From Pseudomonas huaxiensis (lineage in GTDB: Bacteria > Pseudomonadota > Gammaproteobacteria > Pseudomonadales > Pseudomonadaceae), in contig NZ_QKVL01000021.1 of assembly GCF_003231275.1 (NCBI RefSeq), forward strand, positions 42,866 through 106,865: a stretch of DNA of 64,000 nt, read 5' to 3'. Below are positions 7,172-18,262 of this stretch, in pieces (position 1 is the first letter of the stretch; every line of letters starts with the position of its first letter). Below the pieces are notes generated by a model. It saw only the letters and a list, made by a program, of their open reading frames with translations. It was not told the origin of the DNA and ran no database searches. The translations under genes and the position numbers were made by a program.

Positions 7172-10100
7172 TTATATCGAGGGATTCCAGGCAGTGCCAT
7201 CCGAAAGATCCGAAAGTACTATGCGTAAAAACGACTCGGCAAAGGCGTGCGGCGGCAGAGGCAGGCTGACGATGTAGCCTTGGATCTGTTCGCAGCCTTC
7301 AGCGGCGAGGAATTCTTGCTGGGCCTGGGTCTCGACGCCCTCGGCAATGATGGTCAGTTGCATGCTGCGGCCCAGGGCAATGATGGCGCGGGCGATGGCG
7401 GCATCGTTGGGGTCGTCGGGCAGGCCGCGTATAAACGACTGGTCGATCTTGAGGATGTCCAGCGGCAGGCGCTTGAGGTAACTGAGGGACGAATAACCGG
7501 TGCCGAAGTCGTCGATCGCCAGTTGCACACCCAGGTGCTTGAGCTGGTGAAGGATCGCCAGGCCTTCCTCGGCCTGGCTCATGATGAAGTTCTCGGTGAT
7601 CTCCAGTTGCAGGTCGCCGGCCTTGAGCTGGTAGGTCTTGAGCAGTTGCTCGATACGCCGCACCAGCCCCGGCTGGCGCAACTGCGCGCCGGCCAGGTTG
7701 ACCGAGAGCGGGCCGAAGGCCTGGTAGTGACGTTTCCATTCGTGCATCTGTTGGCAGGCGCGCTCCAGCACCCAGTCGCCGAGCAGGAGGATCATGCCGT
7801 TCTCTTCGGCCAGCGGGATGAAGTGCTCCGGCGGGACCTCGCCGAAGGTCGGGTTGGTCCAACGGATCAGGGCTTCGGCGCCGACCAGGGCGTGGTTCTT
7901 GAGGCTCAGTTTGGGCTGGAAGTAAAGGCTCAACTCGTTACGCTCGATGGCCCGGCGCAGTTCATGCTCCAGGGCGATGCGCTCGCTGGCCTGGGCGGTG
8001 AGGTCGCGGGTGTAGGACTCGACGCGGTTGCGCCCTTTGGCCTTGGATCGGTACATCGCCGCGTCGGCGTTGCGGATCAGCGAGGCGACGTCGGCGCCGT
8101 CCTGTGGGTACAGGCTGATGCCGATGCTGGCGCTGGAGAAGAACTCGTGGTCGCCGGCCTGAAACGGCGCGTTGAAGCAGGTCAGCACCTTCTGAGCGAT
8201 GTGCTCGGCATCGCTGGCCTGGTGCAGGCCGGGCAGCAGGATGATGAATTCATCGCCACCGAGCCGGGCCACGGTGTCGATGTCGCGCACCTGTTCCTTC
8301 AGCCGATGGGCGATGGCCTTGAGCAGCAAGTCGCCAACCGGGTGGCCGAGGCTGTCGTTGATGTGCTTGAAACGGTCCAGATCGAGAAACAGCACCGCGC
8401 CCTGGCGGCTCGATGCCTGGGTGCAGTGCAGCGCCGCTTGCAGGCGGTTTTCGAACAACGTGCGGTTGGGCAGACCGGTGAGTGGGTCGTGATGGGCCTG
8501 GTAGTCGAGCTTGGCCTGCGCGTGCTTGAGGCTGGAGATATCGGCGAACACCGCGACGAAATGCGTAGTGCCCAGCTCCGGGTTGCGCACGGCGCTGATG
8601 GTCAGCCAACTGGGGTACAGCTCGCCATTCTTGCGTCGATTGAGGATCTCACCCTGCCAGTGGCCTTCCGCGCTCAGTTGATGCCACATGGCGGCGTAGA
8701 AGGCGCTGTCGTGTTGGCCGGAGGCGAGCAGGCGCGGGGTCTGGCCGAGCACTTCGGCTTCGCTGTAGCCGGTGATTTCGCTGAACGCCCGGTTGACCGC
8801 GCTGATGTGCTGCTCGGTGTCGGTGATGAGCACACCTTCGGCGGTGTTTTCGAAGACGGTCGCCGCGAGATGCAGCTTTTCCTGCATCTGTTGGCGGTCG
8901 GTGATGTCACGGGCGATGGTCAGCATGCAGTCGATGCCGCCGATGGGCAGCGGCCGGGCCGACAGTTCGCACAGGCGTATCTGCCCGTCGCTGCGCCGCA
9001 GGTTGCAGGTGAAATCGCGGACAAAGCCGTCCTTCTTCAACAGATCCAGCATCTGCCGGCGTTCGTTCAAATCGACCCAGATGCCCAGGTCGATGGCGGT
9101 GTGGTCGAGGGACGAATGGCTGTCGAAGCCGGTCAGGCGGCAGAAACCTTCGTTGACCTCCAGCAGCAGACCATCGCTCTGGCGCGACAGCAGCATGCCG
9201 TCCGGCGAGGCGTGGAAAGCCTTGGCGAACTTCTCTTCGGAGATTTGCAGTTGTTGTTGAGTTTCCTTGAGCTGACTGATGTCACGTACCGCCACCACCA
9301 GGGCCGGGGTACTTTCCAGGTCGAAGGATTCTGCCGAAATCAGGCCAGTGAACAACTGGCCGTTGCTGCGCCGGAAGCTCATTTCCAGGTTGCGCACGCT
9401 GCCCCGCTGCAGGCGTTCCAGCAGGCCGGCACCAATGCCTTCGACGCCCCAGATATTCAATTCGGTGGCGGTCTGGCCAATGACCTGGGAAGGGGTCAGG
9501 CCGATCTGTTCCACGAATGTTTCGTTGACCTCCAGCAGGCAGCCGTCGCTGAGTCGGGCGATGACCAGGATGTCGGGGCACTGATGGAAGACTGAAGCGA
9601 ACTTCTCCTCTGACAGACGCAACGCTTGCTCGGTGTGCTTGGCCTCGCTGATGTCGATCATCAGGCCGCGCATCACCGGGCGATGACCGTGTTCGATCAG
9701 GCTGACAATGTCACGGATCCACAGGGTCCGGCCATCGGCACGGATCACCCGGTAATCGAGAATGTGATCGCGTCCGGCGGCGGTTTCCGCGTCGCAGTAG
9801 GCCTGCGCCCAGAGTGCGTCCTCGGGGTGCAGGATGGAGCGCCAGAAGCCGGGCTGCAGCCAGTGACTCAAGGGGTAGCCCAGGAGGTCTTCGGCGTGGG
9901 GAGACACGTAGTTGTAGGTAAAGTCGTTGGCGTCGGCTTCCCAGGCGATGGCCGACAAGCTCTCGACCAGGCCGCGATAGTGGTATTCGCTGCTGCGCAG
10001 TTCCTGCTCCAGCGCGATGCGCCTGGAAATCTCGGAGCTGAGGCGGCGGTTGACGCGGATGACCCCCGCCAGTATCGCCACCATGAACAGCACGCCCGGC

Positions 10101-10915
10101 AGACCGTAGATCAGCAGGTCGTACCAGAAGGAACGGTGGTCCAGGACATTGCCAACCCAGCGCTGCTGGATGCTGTTGATTTCCTCGGGCGTCATGTCGG
10201 CGATGACTTTGTCGAGGATGCCGACCAGCACCTTCTGTTCCTTGGGAACGCCCATGGCCAGTTGATAGCGGTAAGGCGTGTCGCCACTGACATAGAGCCC
10301 TTCGAGCTTGAGTTCGCGCAGGCTCCAGACGCTGGAGGCAAGGTCGCCCACTACCGCGTCCACATCATCCGTGGCCAGGGCCTGCAGAGTTGAGCTGACG
10401 TTCGGCATCGCCACCAGATTGAGGTCGGGGTGGTGGGTGCGCAGCAGCTCATACGGGGCATAGTTCTCCACCACGGCGATTTTCAGGCCGTAGAGGTCCT
10501 TCAGGCCTTTGGGCTGGGGGCCGCCTTCATGGGAAAGGATGACGATAGGGAAATCGAGGTAAGGGCGGGTGAAGGACAGGTAGACCTGGTGCTCTGGGGT
10601 AGACATGACACCCGGCAGCAGGTCGAGCTGGTTCTGTCGCGCGCGTTCGAGCACGGCGGTCCAGCTGGTCGGCTCCACCGGTTCGAAGGTGACATTCAGG
10701 CGTTCCTGAATTACGGCAATGTAGTCGGCGGCCAATCCCTGGTAGCGGCCTTCCTGGTCCCGATATTCGAACGGTGGCCACGAAGCATCGACGCCCAGCC
10801 GCAGTTTGGGGTGCGCACTGAGCCAGGCCTGCTCTTCTTCAGTCAGGGTCAAGGCGCCGGCCGTCGCGCTCCAGGCCAGTAGGAGCGACAACAAAAGGGC
10901 CGGCATTCTGGGCAT
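7172..10915 (-). CDS. rmcA: RmcA-like sensor: periplasmic binding domain, PAS repeats, GGDEF and EAL
   Basis: This 1247-residue inner-membrane protein controls cyclic di-GMP. In order it has a signal peptide (about 1-21), a bacterial solute-binding (type 3) domain (22-250), one membrane helix (about 262-286), four PAS domains (starting near 305, 435, 560 and 685), a GGDEF domain with intact GGDEF at 886-890 and an EAL domain with intact EAL at 1014-1016. Order and length match RmcA (PA0575) of P. aeruginosa, a phenazine/redox-responsive phosphodiesterase, and the neighbour rpoD is the same. Both catalytic motifs are intact, so motif inspection alone does not say which activity dominates. A start at Met4 (10906) is possible. 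Confidence 0.9.
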   Translation of the reverse strand: MPRMPALLLSLLLAWSATAGALTLTEEEQAWLSAHPKLRLGVDASWPPFEYRDQEGRYQGLAADYIAVIQERLNVTFEPVEPTSWTAVLERARQNQLDLLPGVMSTPEHQVYLSFTRPYLDFPIVILSHEGGPQPKGLKDLYGLKIAVVENYAPYELLRTHHPDLNLVAMPNVSSTLQALATDDVDAVVGDLASSVWSLRELKLEGLYVSGDTPYRYQLAMGVPKEQKVLVGILDKVIADMTPEEINSIQQRWVGNVLDHRSFWYDLLIYGLPGVLFMVAILAGVIRVNRRLSSEISRRIALEQELRSSEYHYRGLVESLSAIAWEADANDFTYNYVSPHAEDLLGYPLSHWLQPGFWRSILHPEDALWAQAYCDAETAAGRDHILDYRVIRADGRTLWIRDIVSLIEHGHRPVMRGLMIDISEAKHTEQALRLSEEKFASVFHQCPDILVIARLSDGCLLEVNETFVEQIGLTPSQVIGQTATELNIWGVEGIGAGLLERLQRGSVRNLEMSFRRSNGQLFTGLISAESFDLESTPALVVAVRDISQLKETQQQLQISEEKFAKAFHASPDGMLLSRQSDGLLLEVNEGFCRLTGFDSHSSLDHTAIDLGIWVDLNERRQMLDLLKKDGFVRDFTCNLRRSDGQIRLCELSARPLPIGGIDCMLTIARDITDRQQMQEKLHLAATVFENTAEGVLITDTEQHISAVNRAFSEITGYSEAEVLGQTPRLLASGQHDSAFYAAMWHQLSAEGHWQGEILNRRKNGELYPSWLTISAVRNPELGTTHFVAVFADISSLKHAQAKLDYQAHHDPLTGLPNRTLFENRLQAALHCTQASSRQGAVLFLDLDRFKHINDSLGHPVGDLLLKAIAHRLKEQVRDIDTVARLGGDEFIILLPGLHQASDAEHIAQKVLTCFNAPFQAGDHEFFSSASIGISLYPQDGADVASLIRNADAAMYRSKAKGRNRVESYTRDLTAQASERIALEHELRRAIERNELSLYFQPKLSLKNHALVGAEALIRWTNPTFGEVPPEHFIPLAEENGMILLLGDWVLERACQQMHEWKRHYQAFGPLSVNLAGAQLRQPGLVRRIEQLLKTYQLKAGDLQLEITENFIMSQAEEGLAILHQLKHLGVQLAIDDFGTGYSSLSYLKRLPLDILKIDQSFIRGLPDDPNDAAIARAIIALGRSMQLTIIAEGVETQAQQEFLAAEGCEQIQGYIVSLPLPPHAFAESFLRIVLSDLSDGTAWNPSI

Positions 10916-11011
10916 ATCGGCCTCATCGATCTAATGGATAGATTCGAGTGTAGACGGGCATTTCGCCCACAGGGACGCGGTCGACAGCAGGATTTTACGG
11001 GCGGAAAAGAA

Positions 11012-11035
11012 AAACCCCGGCGGATGCCGGGGTTT
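11012..11035 (-). terminator. Terminator of the rpsU-dnaG-rpoD operon
   Basis: On the minus strand AAACCCCGGC, a 4-base loop and GCCGGGGTTT are followed by TTCTTTT. It begins five bases after the rpoD stop. Confidence 0.9.
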
Positions 11036-11039
11036 GTCA

Positions 11040-12890
<1,851 letters not shown>

Positions 12891-12957
12891 AACACCCTAT
12901 CCACTGAAGGTCTTGGCGGGCAAAAAACAAGCCGAGGATTATACCCGAGCATGGACC

Positions 12958-14934
12958 TCACGCGCCAGTTGAGGTCGGGGTTTGTGCGGGAACATTGCGA
13001 CTCAGTAGGTCGCGCAGCTGATTTTTTTCCTCTGCGCTCAATTCGCTTTGACGTGCTTTTCTGAGCAGATGTTCCAGGCTGCGCTCGCGTTGGCGAGCGG
13101 ACAAGCTAGTTATAGTGTCGAAAAACTGTTGTTCAAGGTTGTCGGCATCGATCAGCCATTCCTTTTCCGCCAGCGCCCGCAGCAGACGGCCTTGTTCAGT
13201 GCCGTGCCAGCGTGCGATCAACTGTAATGAGCGTAGCTCAGGTTTTTTTTGCAGCGCTTCGACCAGTGCTACCAGCAGTTGCGCGTGAAGATGTTCTTCG
13301 GCGGCGAAATGACTGGTTTCCTCGACTTTCCTCGCCAACTCCGGGTGATGCAGCAGGGTCCGCAGGGCGATGATGGTCGGTGGTTCGACCGACGTGGGGA
13401 CCCATGCCGGATGGAATTCCTGGCGTTTGCCATTGCGATCCCATGGTTTGCCCTTCTTGCCCTGGCCGTCCCATTTCTTCTTCTGCTGCTGTCCGCCCTG
13501 GTTGGGCGTCCATTGCTGCTGGGGCTGGAAATGCTCCGGCTGGTGGAAGTCGCTGTAGTCTTGGCTGTAGTCGGGAATCGCATCGTAGTCGATGCCCGGG
13601 TCGTAGGCCGGCGGCGCCTCGCGCGGCGCGCTCTGGGCCAGTCGCTCGACCTGCTGGTTGTCCAGCCCGGTGATTTCCTTCAGGCGATTGCGCATCAGGG
13701 CGCGCAGGTTGGCGCCCGGCACTTTGTCGATCAGCGGTGCGGCGAGGGTGGCCATGTGGGCCTTGCCTTCGAGCGAGCGCGGATCGGCTTCCTCGGTCAG
13801 TTGCTGGAAGAAGTAGTCGGCCAGCGGCTGGGCGTGCTGGTTGATGCGGGCTCGGAAGGCATCGGTGCCTTCGGCGCGGACCAGGGTGTCCGGGTCTTCA
13901 CCTTCAGGCAAGAACAGGAAACGCGCCTTGCGGCCATCCTGCAGGCTCGACAGAGCTGCTTCCAGCGCACGCCAGGCGGCGTTGCGGCCGGCCTGGTCAC
14001 CGTCGAAGCAGAACAACACGCTTGGCACCACGCGGAACAGGCGCTTGAGGTGTTCCTCACTGGTCGCCGTGCCCAGGGTTGCGACGGCATTGCGCAGGCC
14101 TTGTTGGGCGAGGGCGATGACGTCCATGTAACCCTCGACGACGATGATCTCGTCGAGGTTGCGGTTGAATTTGCGCGCCTCGTACAGCCCGTACAGCTCC
14201 TGGCCTTTGTGAAAGACCGGGGTTTCCGGGGAGTTGAGGTATTTGGGCTTGTCGTCGCCGAGTACCCGGCCACCGAAGGCGATCACTCTGCCGCGACTGT
14301 CGCGGATCGGGAACATGACCCGGTCGCGGAAGCGGTCGTAGCGCTTGCCGGATTCAGCGTTCTCGATGAGCAGGCCAGCGTCGATCATGGCCTTTTGCTG
14401 CAGGGTGTCGCTGCCCAGGTGCTTGAACAGGTTGTCCCAGCCGGGCGGAGCGAACCCGAGGCCGAAGTCGCGGGCGATTTCCCCGGACAGGCCGCGGCCC
14501 TTGAGGTAGTCCACCGCCGCTTTGCGGGTCGGGTGGCTTTTCAGGGCCTGGCGATAAAACTCGGCGGAAGCCGTGAGCAGCGGGTAGAGCGGCGAATCGG
14601 TCGGCTGGCGGGGCTTGTGTCCGCGACCGCTTTCTTCCCGGGGGATTTCCATCCCCGCGGCCTTGGCCAGTTCCTCGACAGCCTGGGGAAAATCCAGGTT
14701 GTCGTGGTCCATGATGAAGCCGAGGGCGTTACCGCCGGCGCCGCAGCCGAAGCAGTAATAGAACTGCTTGTCGGGGCTGACGCTGAAGGATGGGGTCTTT
14801 TCCTTGTGGAACGGGCAGCAGGCGGTGAGGTTCTTGCCGGCTTTTTTTAGCTGGACGCGAGAACTCACCACATCGACGATGTCGGTGCGGTTCAGAAGGT
14901 CGTCAATGAAGCTTTGGGGAATCAACCCGGCCAT
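12958..14934 (-). CDS. dnaG: DNA primase DnaG
   Basis: The enzyme makes the RNA primers for replication and works with the DnaB helicase. The 658 residues contain the CHC2 zinc finger (CCPFHKEKTPSF...YYCFGCG, about 39-66), the TOPRIM catalytic core with VVEGYMDVIALA and FDGDQAG acidic residues, and a C-terminal helicase-binding domain. A Gln/Lys/Gly-rich linker lies around residues 450-500. The start is ATG 14934 (MAGLIPQSFID), preceded by GAGAGAG; an upstream in-frame start nine codons earlier lacks family support. The 324-base gap to rpsU is unusually long for an operon and holds hairpins. Confidence 0.97.
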   Translation of the reverse strand: MAGLIPQSFIDDLLNRTDIVDVVSSRVQLKKAGKNLTACCPFHKEKTPSFSVSPDKQFYYCFGCGAGGNALGFIMDHDNLDFPQAVEELAKAAGMEIPREESGRGHKPRQPTDSPLYPLLTASAEFYRQALKSHPTRKAAVDYLKGRGLSGEIARDFGLGFAPPGWDNLFKHLGSDTLQQKAMIDAGLLIENAESGKRYDRFRDRVMFPIRDSRGRVIAFGGRVLGDDKPKYLNSPETPVFHKGQELYGLYEARKFNRNLDEIIVVEGYMDVIALAQQGLRNAVATLGTATSEEHLKRLFRVVPSVLFCFDGDQAGRNAAWRALEAALSSLQDGRKARFLFLPEGEDPDTLVRAEGTDAFRARINQHAQPLADYFFQQLTEEADPRSLEGKAHMATLAAPLIDKVPGANLRALMRNRLKEITGLDNQQVERLAQSAPREAPPAYDPGIDYDAIPDYSQDYSDFHQPEHFQPQQQWTPNQGGQQQKKKWDGQGKKGKPWDRNGKRQEFHPAWVPTSVEPPTIIALRTLLHHPELARKVEETSHFAAEEHLHAQLLVALVEALQKKPELRSLQLIARWHGTEQGRLLRALAEKEWLIDADNLEQQFFDTITSLSARQRERSLEHLLRKARQSELSAEEKNQLRDLLSRNVPAQTPTSTGA

Positions 14935-15258
14935 GGCTCTCTCGTCGTCAGGCGATAACAAAGTCTATCGCTAATGCAGCGGGAACGACGGTGCATTCGA
15001 AGCAGGTGTCGAATGGCATGACGCAAAAACGGAAAGAAGGGTGTGCTCGTCTGCAGCCCGTGAGGGCTCGTCAGTGGTGACGTGCACGGCTGGCGTTGAG
15101 GCCAGTTCTGACGATTTACGCAGGCTTGCCCGCGCTGGTACACAGCTTGGGCGTCTCTGGCATCACGACCTGAGTCGCTGCCGGAGGAAACAGCAGAACA
15201 TCTGCCGGCAGCCCGGCTGTAGGCCGGGCAAGGCAGAAGCTTGCGACGAACGTCTGTA
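14935..15258 (-). other. rpsU-dnaG intercistronic region with hairpins
   Basis: This 324-base stretch has no convincing gene. Reading toward dnaG it holds a GC stem right after rpsU (GCCCGGC/GCCGGGC at 15211-15229, extended by TCTGCC/GGCAGA at 15201-15206 and 15232-15237), then a short stem AGCCC-GTGA-GGGCT at 15056-15069 followed on the minus strand by pyrimidine-rich sequence ending in TTTTT. In E. coli the equivalent spacer holds a partial terminator and an RNase processing site that keep primase low. The same role here is inferred. Confidence 0.55.
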
Positions 15259-15474
15259 TTAGTACAGACGAACGGCGCGGCGCTGTTCGCGCTGAACTTT
15301 CTTGGCGTGACGCTTAACAGCGGCTGCTGCTTTGCGCTTACGCTCAGAAGTTGGCTTCTCGTAAAATTCGCGGCTACGAACTTCAGCCAGTACACCGGCT
15401 TTTTCGCAGGAGCGCTTGAAACGACGCAGAGCTACGTCGAAGGGTTCATTCTCTTTAACTTTGACGGCTGGCAT
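15259..15474 (-). CDS. rpsU: 30S ribosomal protein S21
   Basis: This 71-residue basic protein of the small subunit helps mRNA base-pair with 16S rRNA at initiation. The sequence [20 protein letters not shown] with a Lys/Arg-rich helical tail ending RRAVRLY is unmistakable. It is the first gene of the macromolecular synthesis operon (rpsU-dnaG-rpoD), with a promoter at 15560-15588. It is divergent from tsaD, as in most gammaproteobacteria. Confidence 0.98.
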
Positions 15475-15559
15475 CCAGAGCTACCTTCATTCATTACCGG
15501 GGTCAACGAACTCGTGGCAGAAATGTGCACTGGAGTAACGTCGGTTTTAAGGGTTGCGG

Positions 15560-15588
15560 ATGGTAACTCTTAGCTGGGCGGAATGCAA
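15560..15588 (-). promoter_or_regulatory. Sigma-70 promoter for rpsU-dnaG-rpoD
   Basis: On the minus strand TTGCAT is 17 bases from TACCAT, a good -35/-10 pair, 86 bases before the rpsU start. This is the only clear candidate in the 201-base rpsU-tsaD gap. Confidence 0.6.
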
Positions 15589-15675
15589 AGCCTCTGATCG
15601 AAAACCGCTGGTCGGCACCGGGAGCGGGGACTATCATGCGCGCCTTCGAATTCAGCCTCGACAAGGCAAACACCC

Positions 15676-16701
15676 ATGCTAGTACTGGGATTGGAAACAT
15701 CCTGCGATGAAACCGGCGTCGCGCTCTACGACAGCGAGCGAGGCCTGCTGGCCGACGCGTTATTCAGCCAGATCGACCTGCACCGCGTCTATGGCGGTGT
15801 GGTGCCGGAGCTCGCTTCGCGTGATCACGTCAAGCGCATGCTGCCGCTGATCCGCCAGGTTCTGGCCGAAGCCGATTGCGCGCCTACCGAGATCGATGCG
15901 ATCGCCTACACAGCCGGCCCTGGCCTGGTTGGTGCGCTGCTGGTGGGCGCATCTTGCGCCCAGGCCCTGGCGTTTGCCTGGGATATCCCGGCGTTGGGCG
16001 TCCACCATATGGAAGGCCACCTGCTGGCGCCGATGCTGGAAGAGCACCCTCCGGAATTCCCGTTCGTCGCCTTGCTGGTATCTGGCGGCCATACGCAACT
16101 GGTGCGGGTCGACGGCATTGGCCGTTACGAACTGCTCGGCGAGTCGCTGGACGACGCCGCAGGCGAGGCCTTCGACAAGACTGCCAAGCTGATCGGCCTG
16201 AATTATCCCGGCGGTCCTGAAATTGCGCGCCTGGCAACCCAGGGCGTGCCCGGCCGCTTCGTATTCCCGCGGCCGATGACCGATCGGCCGGGCCTGGATT
16301 TCAGCTTCAGTGGCCTGAAAACCTTCGCCCTCAATACCTGGCAGCAATGCAAGAGCGCTGGGGACGACGGCGAGCAAACCCGTTGCGACATCTCCCTGGC
16401 CTTCGAGAAGGCGGTGGTGGAGACTCTGACCATCAAGTGCCGCCGCGCATTGCAACAGACCGGCCTGAAGCGCCTGGTGATCGCTGGCGGTGTAAGCGCC
16501 AACAAGGCCTTGCGCGCATCCCTCGAGGATATGACGGCGGGACTCAAGGGCAATGTGTATTACGCCCGGCCGCAGTTCTGCACCGATAACGGCGCGATGA
16601 TTGCCTATGCGGGATGCCAGCGTCTGGCGGCCGGCCAGAAGGAAAGCCTGGCGATCAGCGTGCAGGCACGCTGGCCGATGGAGCAGTTGCAAGCGATCTG
16701 A
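15676..16701 (+). CDS. tsaD: tRNA N6-adenosine threonylcarbamoyltransferase TsaD
   Basis: TsaD transfers threonylcarbamoyl from TC-AMP to A37 of ANN-reading tRNAs (t6A), acting with TsaB and TsaE. The 341-residue protein has the ASKHA fold: GLETSCDETGVALYD at the N-terminus, the metal-binding HHMEGH motif near residue 112, LVSGGHTQLVRV, and the C-terminal AGGVSANKALR and DNGAMIAYAG segments. It is divergent from rpsU and convergent with plsY (26-base gap). Confidence 0.97.
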   Translation: MLVLGLETSCDETGVALYDSERGLLADALFSQIDLHRVYGGVVPELASRDHVKRMLPLIRQVLAEADCAPTEIDAIAYTAGPGLVGALLVGASCAQALAFAWDIPALGVHHMEGHLLAPMLEEHPPEFPFVALLVSGGHTQLVRVDGIGRYELLGESLDDAAGEAFDKTAKLIGLNYPGGPEIARLATQGVPGRFVFPRPMTDRPGLDFSFSGLKTFALNTWQQCKSAGDDGEQTRCDISLAFEKAVVETLTIKCRRALQQTGLKRLVIAGGVSANKALRASLEDMTAGLKGNVYYARPQFCTDNGAMIAYAGCQRLAAGQKESLAISVQARWPMEQLQAI

Positions 16702-16727
16702 AGGTGAATCCTGCTCATTCGGCGCGT

Positions 16728-17297
16728 TCAGAAATGCCGTTCGCGTCCGGCGAACAGGTCGCGTAGATTGCCGCGATGACGCCAGACGATGAGCAAGGTC
16801 AACAGGCTCATTGGCAACAACGCTTCAGGTTCGCGCCAGGCCAGCAGTGGCAGGGTCAGAGGCGTTGCGATCAGGGCGGCCAGCGAGCTGGTGCGGGTCA
16901 GGTAGAAGGTCAGCAGCCAACTGCTGATGGCCAGCAGGGCGGCCGGCGGGTAGAGGCCGAGCAGCATGCCGGCGGCGGTGGCGACACCCTTGCCGCCGCG
17001 GAAACGGAAATACACCGGAAACAGGTGGCCGATGACCGCGCTGACGCCGATCCAGGCCTGTTCTTGTTGGTCCAGGCCAGCCGAATGGGCGAGCAGTACT
17101 GGCAGCAACCCCTTGCACAGGTCGCCAAGCAGGGTCAGGATCGCCAGCTTCCGCCCCGCCAGACGCAACATATTGGTGGCGCCGGCATTGCCTGAACCGC
17201 TCATGCGCGGGTCCGGGCTGCCGCTCAGGCGGCTGAGGACGATGGCGAAGGACAGAGAGCCGAGCAGGTAGGCGAATAACGCCAGTAACCAAAACAT
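16728..17297 (-). CDS. plsY: Glycerol-3-phosphate acyltransferase PlsY
   Basis: This inner-membrane enzyme moves the acyl group from acyl-phosphate to glycerol-3-phosphate, the first step of phospholipid synthesis. The 189 residues show five hydrophobic segments and the three conserved loop motifs of the family: SGNAGATNMLR, GHLFPVYFRFRGGKGVAT and a C-terminal WRHRGNLRDLFAGRE. It is divergent from folB with 74 bases between them. Confidence 0.96.
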   Translation of the reverse strand: MFWLLALFAYLLGSLSFAIVLSRLSGSPDPRMSGSGNAGATNMLRLAGRKLAILTLLGDLCKGLLPVLLAHSAGLDQQEQAWIGVSAVIGHLFPVYFRFRGGKGVATAAGMLLGLYPPAALLAISSWLLTFYLTRTSSLAALIATPLTLPLLAWREPEALLPMSLLTLLIVWRHRGNLRDLFAGRERHF

Positions 17298-17371
17298 GCT
17301 AACTATTCCGGGCGAGGACGCCCTGATTCTAACGGCGCAAGGCGCCCTTGTCGTGCTGTGGAGAGAAGTGC

Positions 17372-17725
17372 TTGGACAGAGTGTTCATCGAGGGGCTGGA
17401 AGTCGACACTGTGATCGGTGCCTACGACTGGGAACGCGGCATTCGCCAGTGCCTGCGGCTGGATCTGCGGTTCGCCTGGGATAATCGCCCGGCGGCCGCG
17501 GGAGACGACCTTACCCTCGCCCTGGACTATGCCAGCGTCTCGGCGCGGATCCAGGCATTCGCCGAGCAGACGCAGTTCCAGTTGGTGGAAACCTTCGCCG
17601 AGCGTCTGGCCCAGGTGCTGATGGCCGAATTCAATATTCCATGGCTGCACTTGAAGCTGACCAAGCCCGGCGCGGTGCCTGCGGCTTCAGGAGTTGGCGT
17701 GGAGATCGAGCGCGGATGCCTCTGA
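17372..17725 (+). CDS. folB: Dihydroneopterin aldolase FolB
   Basis: FolB converts 7,8-dihydroneopterin to 6-hydroxymethyl-dihydropterin in folate synthesis. The protein (117 aa) has the T-fold sequence DRVFIEGLEVDTVIGAYDWE and the active-site Lys in LKLTKPGAV. The start is TTG 17372, preceded by GAGAGAAG; this gives the usual family length, and an upstream TTG at 17348 adds an unlikely Cys-rich octapeptide. It overlaps folK by ten bases, so the two are translationally coupled. Confidence 0.93.
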   Translation: MDRVFIEGLEVDTVIGAYDWERGIRQCLRLDLRFAWDNRPAAAGDDLTLALDYASVSARIQAFAEQTQFQLVETFAERLAQVLMAEFNIPWLHLKLTKPGAVPAASGVGVEIERGCL

Positions 17726-18231
17726 TACGGGTCTACCTGGGCCTCGGCAGTAATGTCGAGCGCGAACGGCACCTCACTGCCGGCCTCGACGCACTGGCCG
17801 GTTTTCTCCAGCAGATGGAGTGCTCCGCCGTCTTCGAAAGTCAGGCGGTGGGCATCAAGAGCGGGCCGTTTTTCAATCTGGTGGTGACCGGCCTGACCGA
17901 TCTGCCGCTGATCGAACTGGATCGCCGGCTCAAGTTCATCGAGGCCGACAACGGCCGCTATGCGCCGGAGCGCAAAGGGCTGCCGCTGGACATCGATGTG
18001 CTGATGTACGGCGACCTTCACGGCAACTTCGACGGCCTGATCCTGCCCCGTGCCGAAATTCTGAAAAACGCTTTCGTTCTGTGGCCGCTATCGCTGATAG
18101 CGCCGACGCTGCTGCATCCGGGCGCCGGCAAGACCATGGCGCAGCTATGGAGCGAGGCGCAGATCGACCAGGTCCTCGCCCCCGTGCCGTTCCTCTGGAG
18201 CGAGCGGCAGTTGACCCCGCAAGGGCTCTGA
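17716..18231 (+). CDS. folK: 6-hydroxymethyl-7,8-dihydropterin pyrophosphokinase FolK
   Basis: FolK transfers pyrophosphate from ATP to hydroxymethyl-dihydropterin, the step after FolB. The 171-residue protein has YLGLGSNVERERHL at the N-terminus, the substrate loop FFNLVV, the RYAPERKGLPLDIDVLMYGD signature with the two Mg-binding Asp residues, and LPRAEILKNAFVLWPL. ATG 17716 lies inside the end of folB. A hairpin terminator (18237-18260) follows. Confidence 0.95.
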   Translation: MPLIRVYLGLGSNVERERHLTAGLDALAGFLQQMECSAVFESQAVGIKSGPFFNLVVTGLTDLPLIELDRRLKFIEADNGRYAPERKGLPLDIDVLMYGDLHGNFDGLILPRAEILKNAFVLWPLSLIAPTLLHPGAGKTMAQLWSEAQIDQVLAPVPFLWSERQLTPQGL

Positions 18232-18236
18232 TCGAG

Positions 18237-18262
18237 CGCCGCGAACTCAGTTCGCGGCGTTT
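18237..18262 (+). terminator. Terminator between folK and cca
   Basis: CGCCGCGAAC, loop TCA, GTTCGCGGCG followed by TTTT. The loop contains the cca stop codon, so the structure spans the ends of the two convergent genes. Confidence 0.8.

Noticed and set aside
7247..9595. 782-codon open frame opposite rmcA
   Set aside because: Shadow of the GGDEF/EAL gene; low-complexity composition and no domain.
13249..14850. 533-codon frame opposite dnaG, and similar long frames opposite rpoD, prkA and spoVR
   Set aside because: All lie antisense to unmistakable genes and show no family resemblance.
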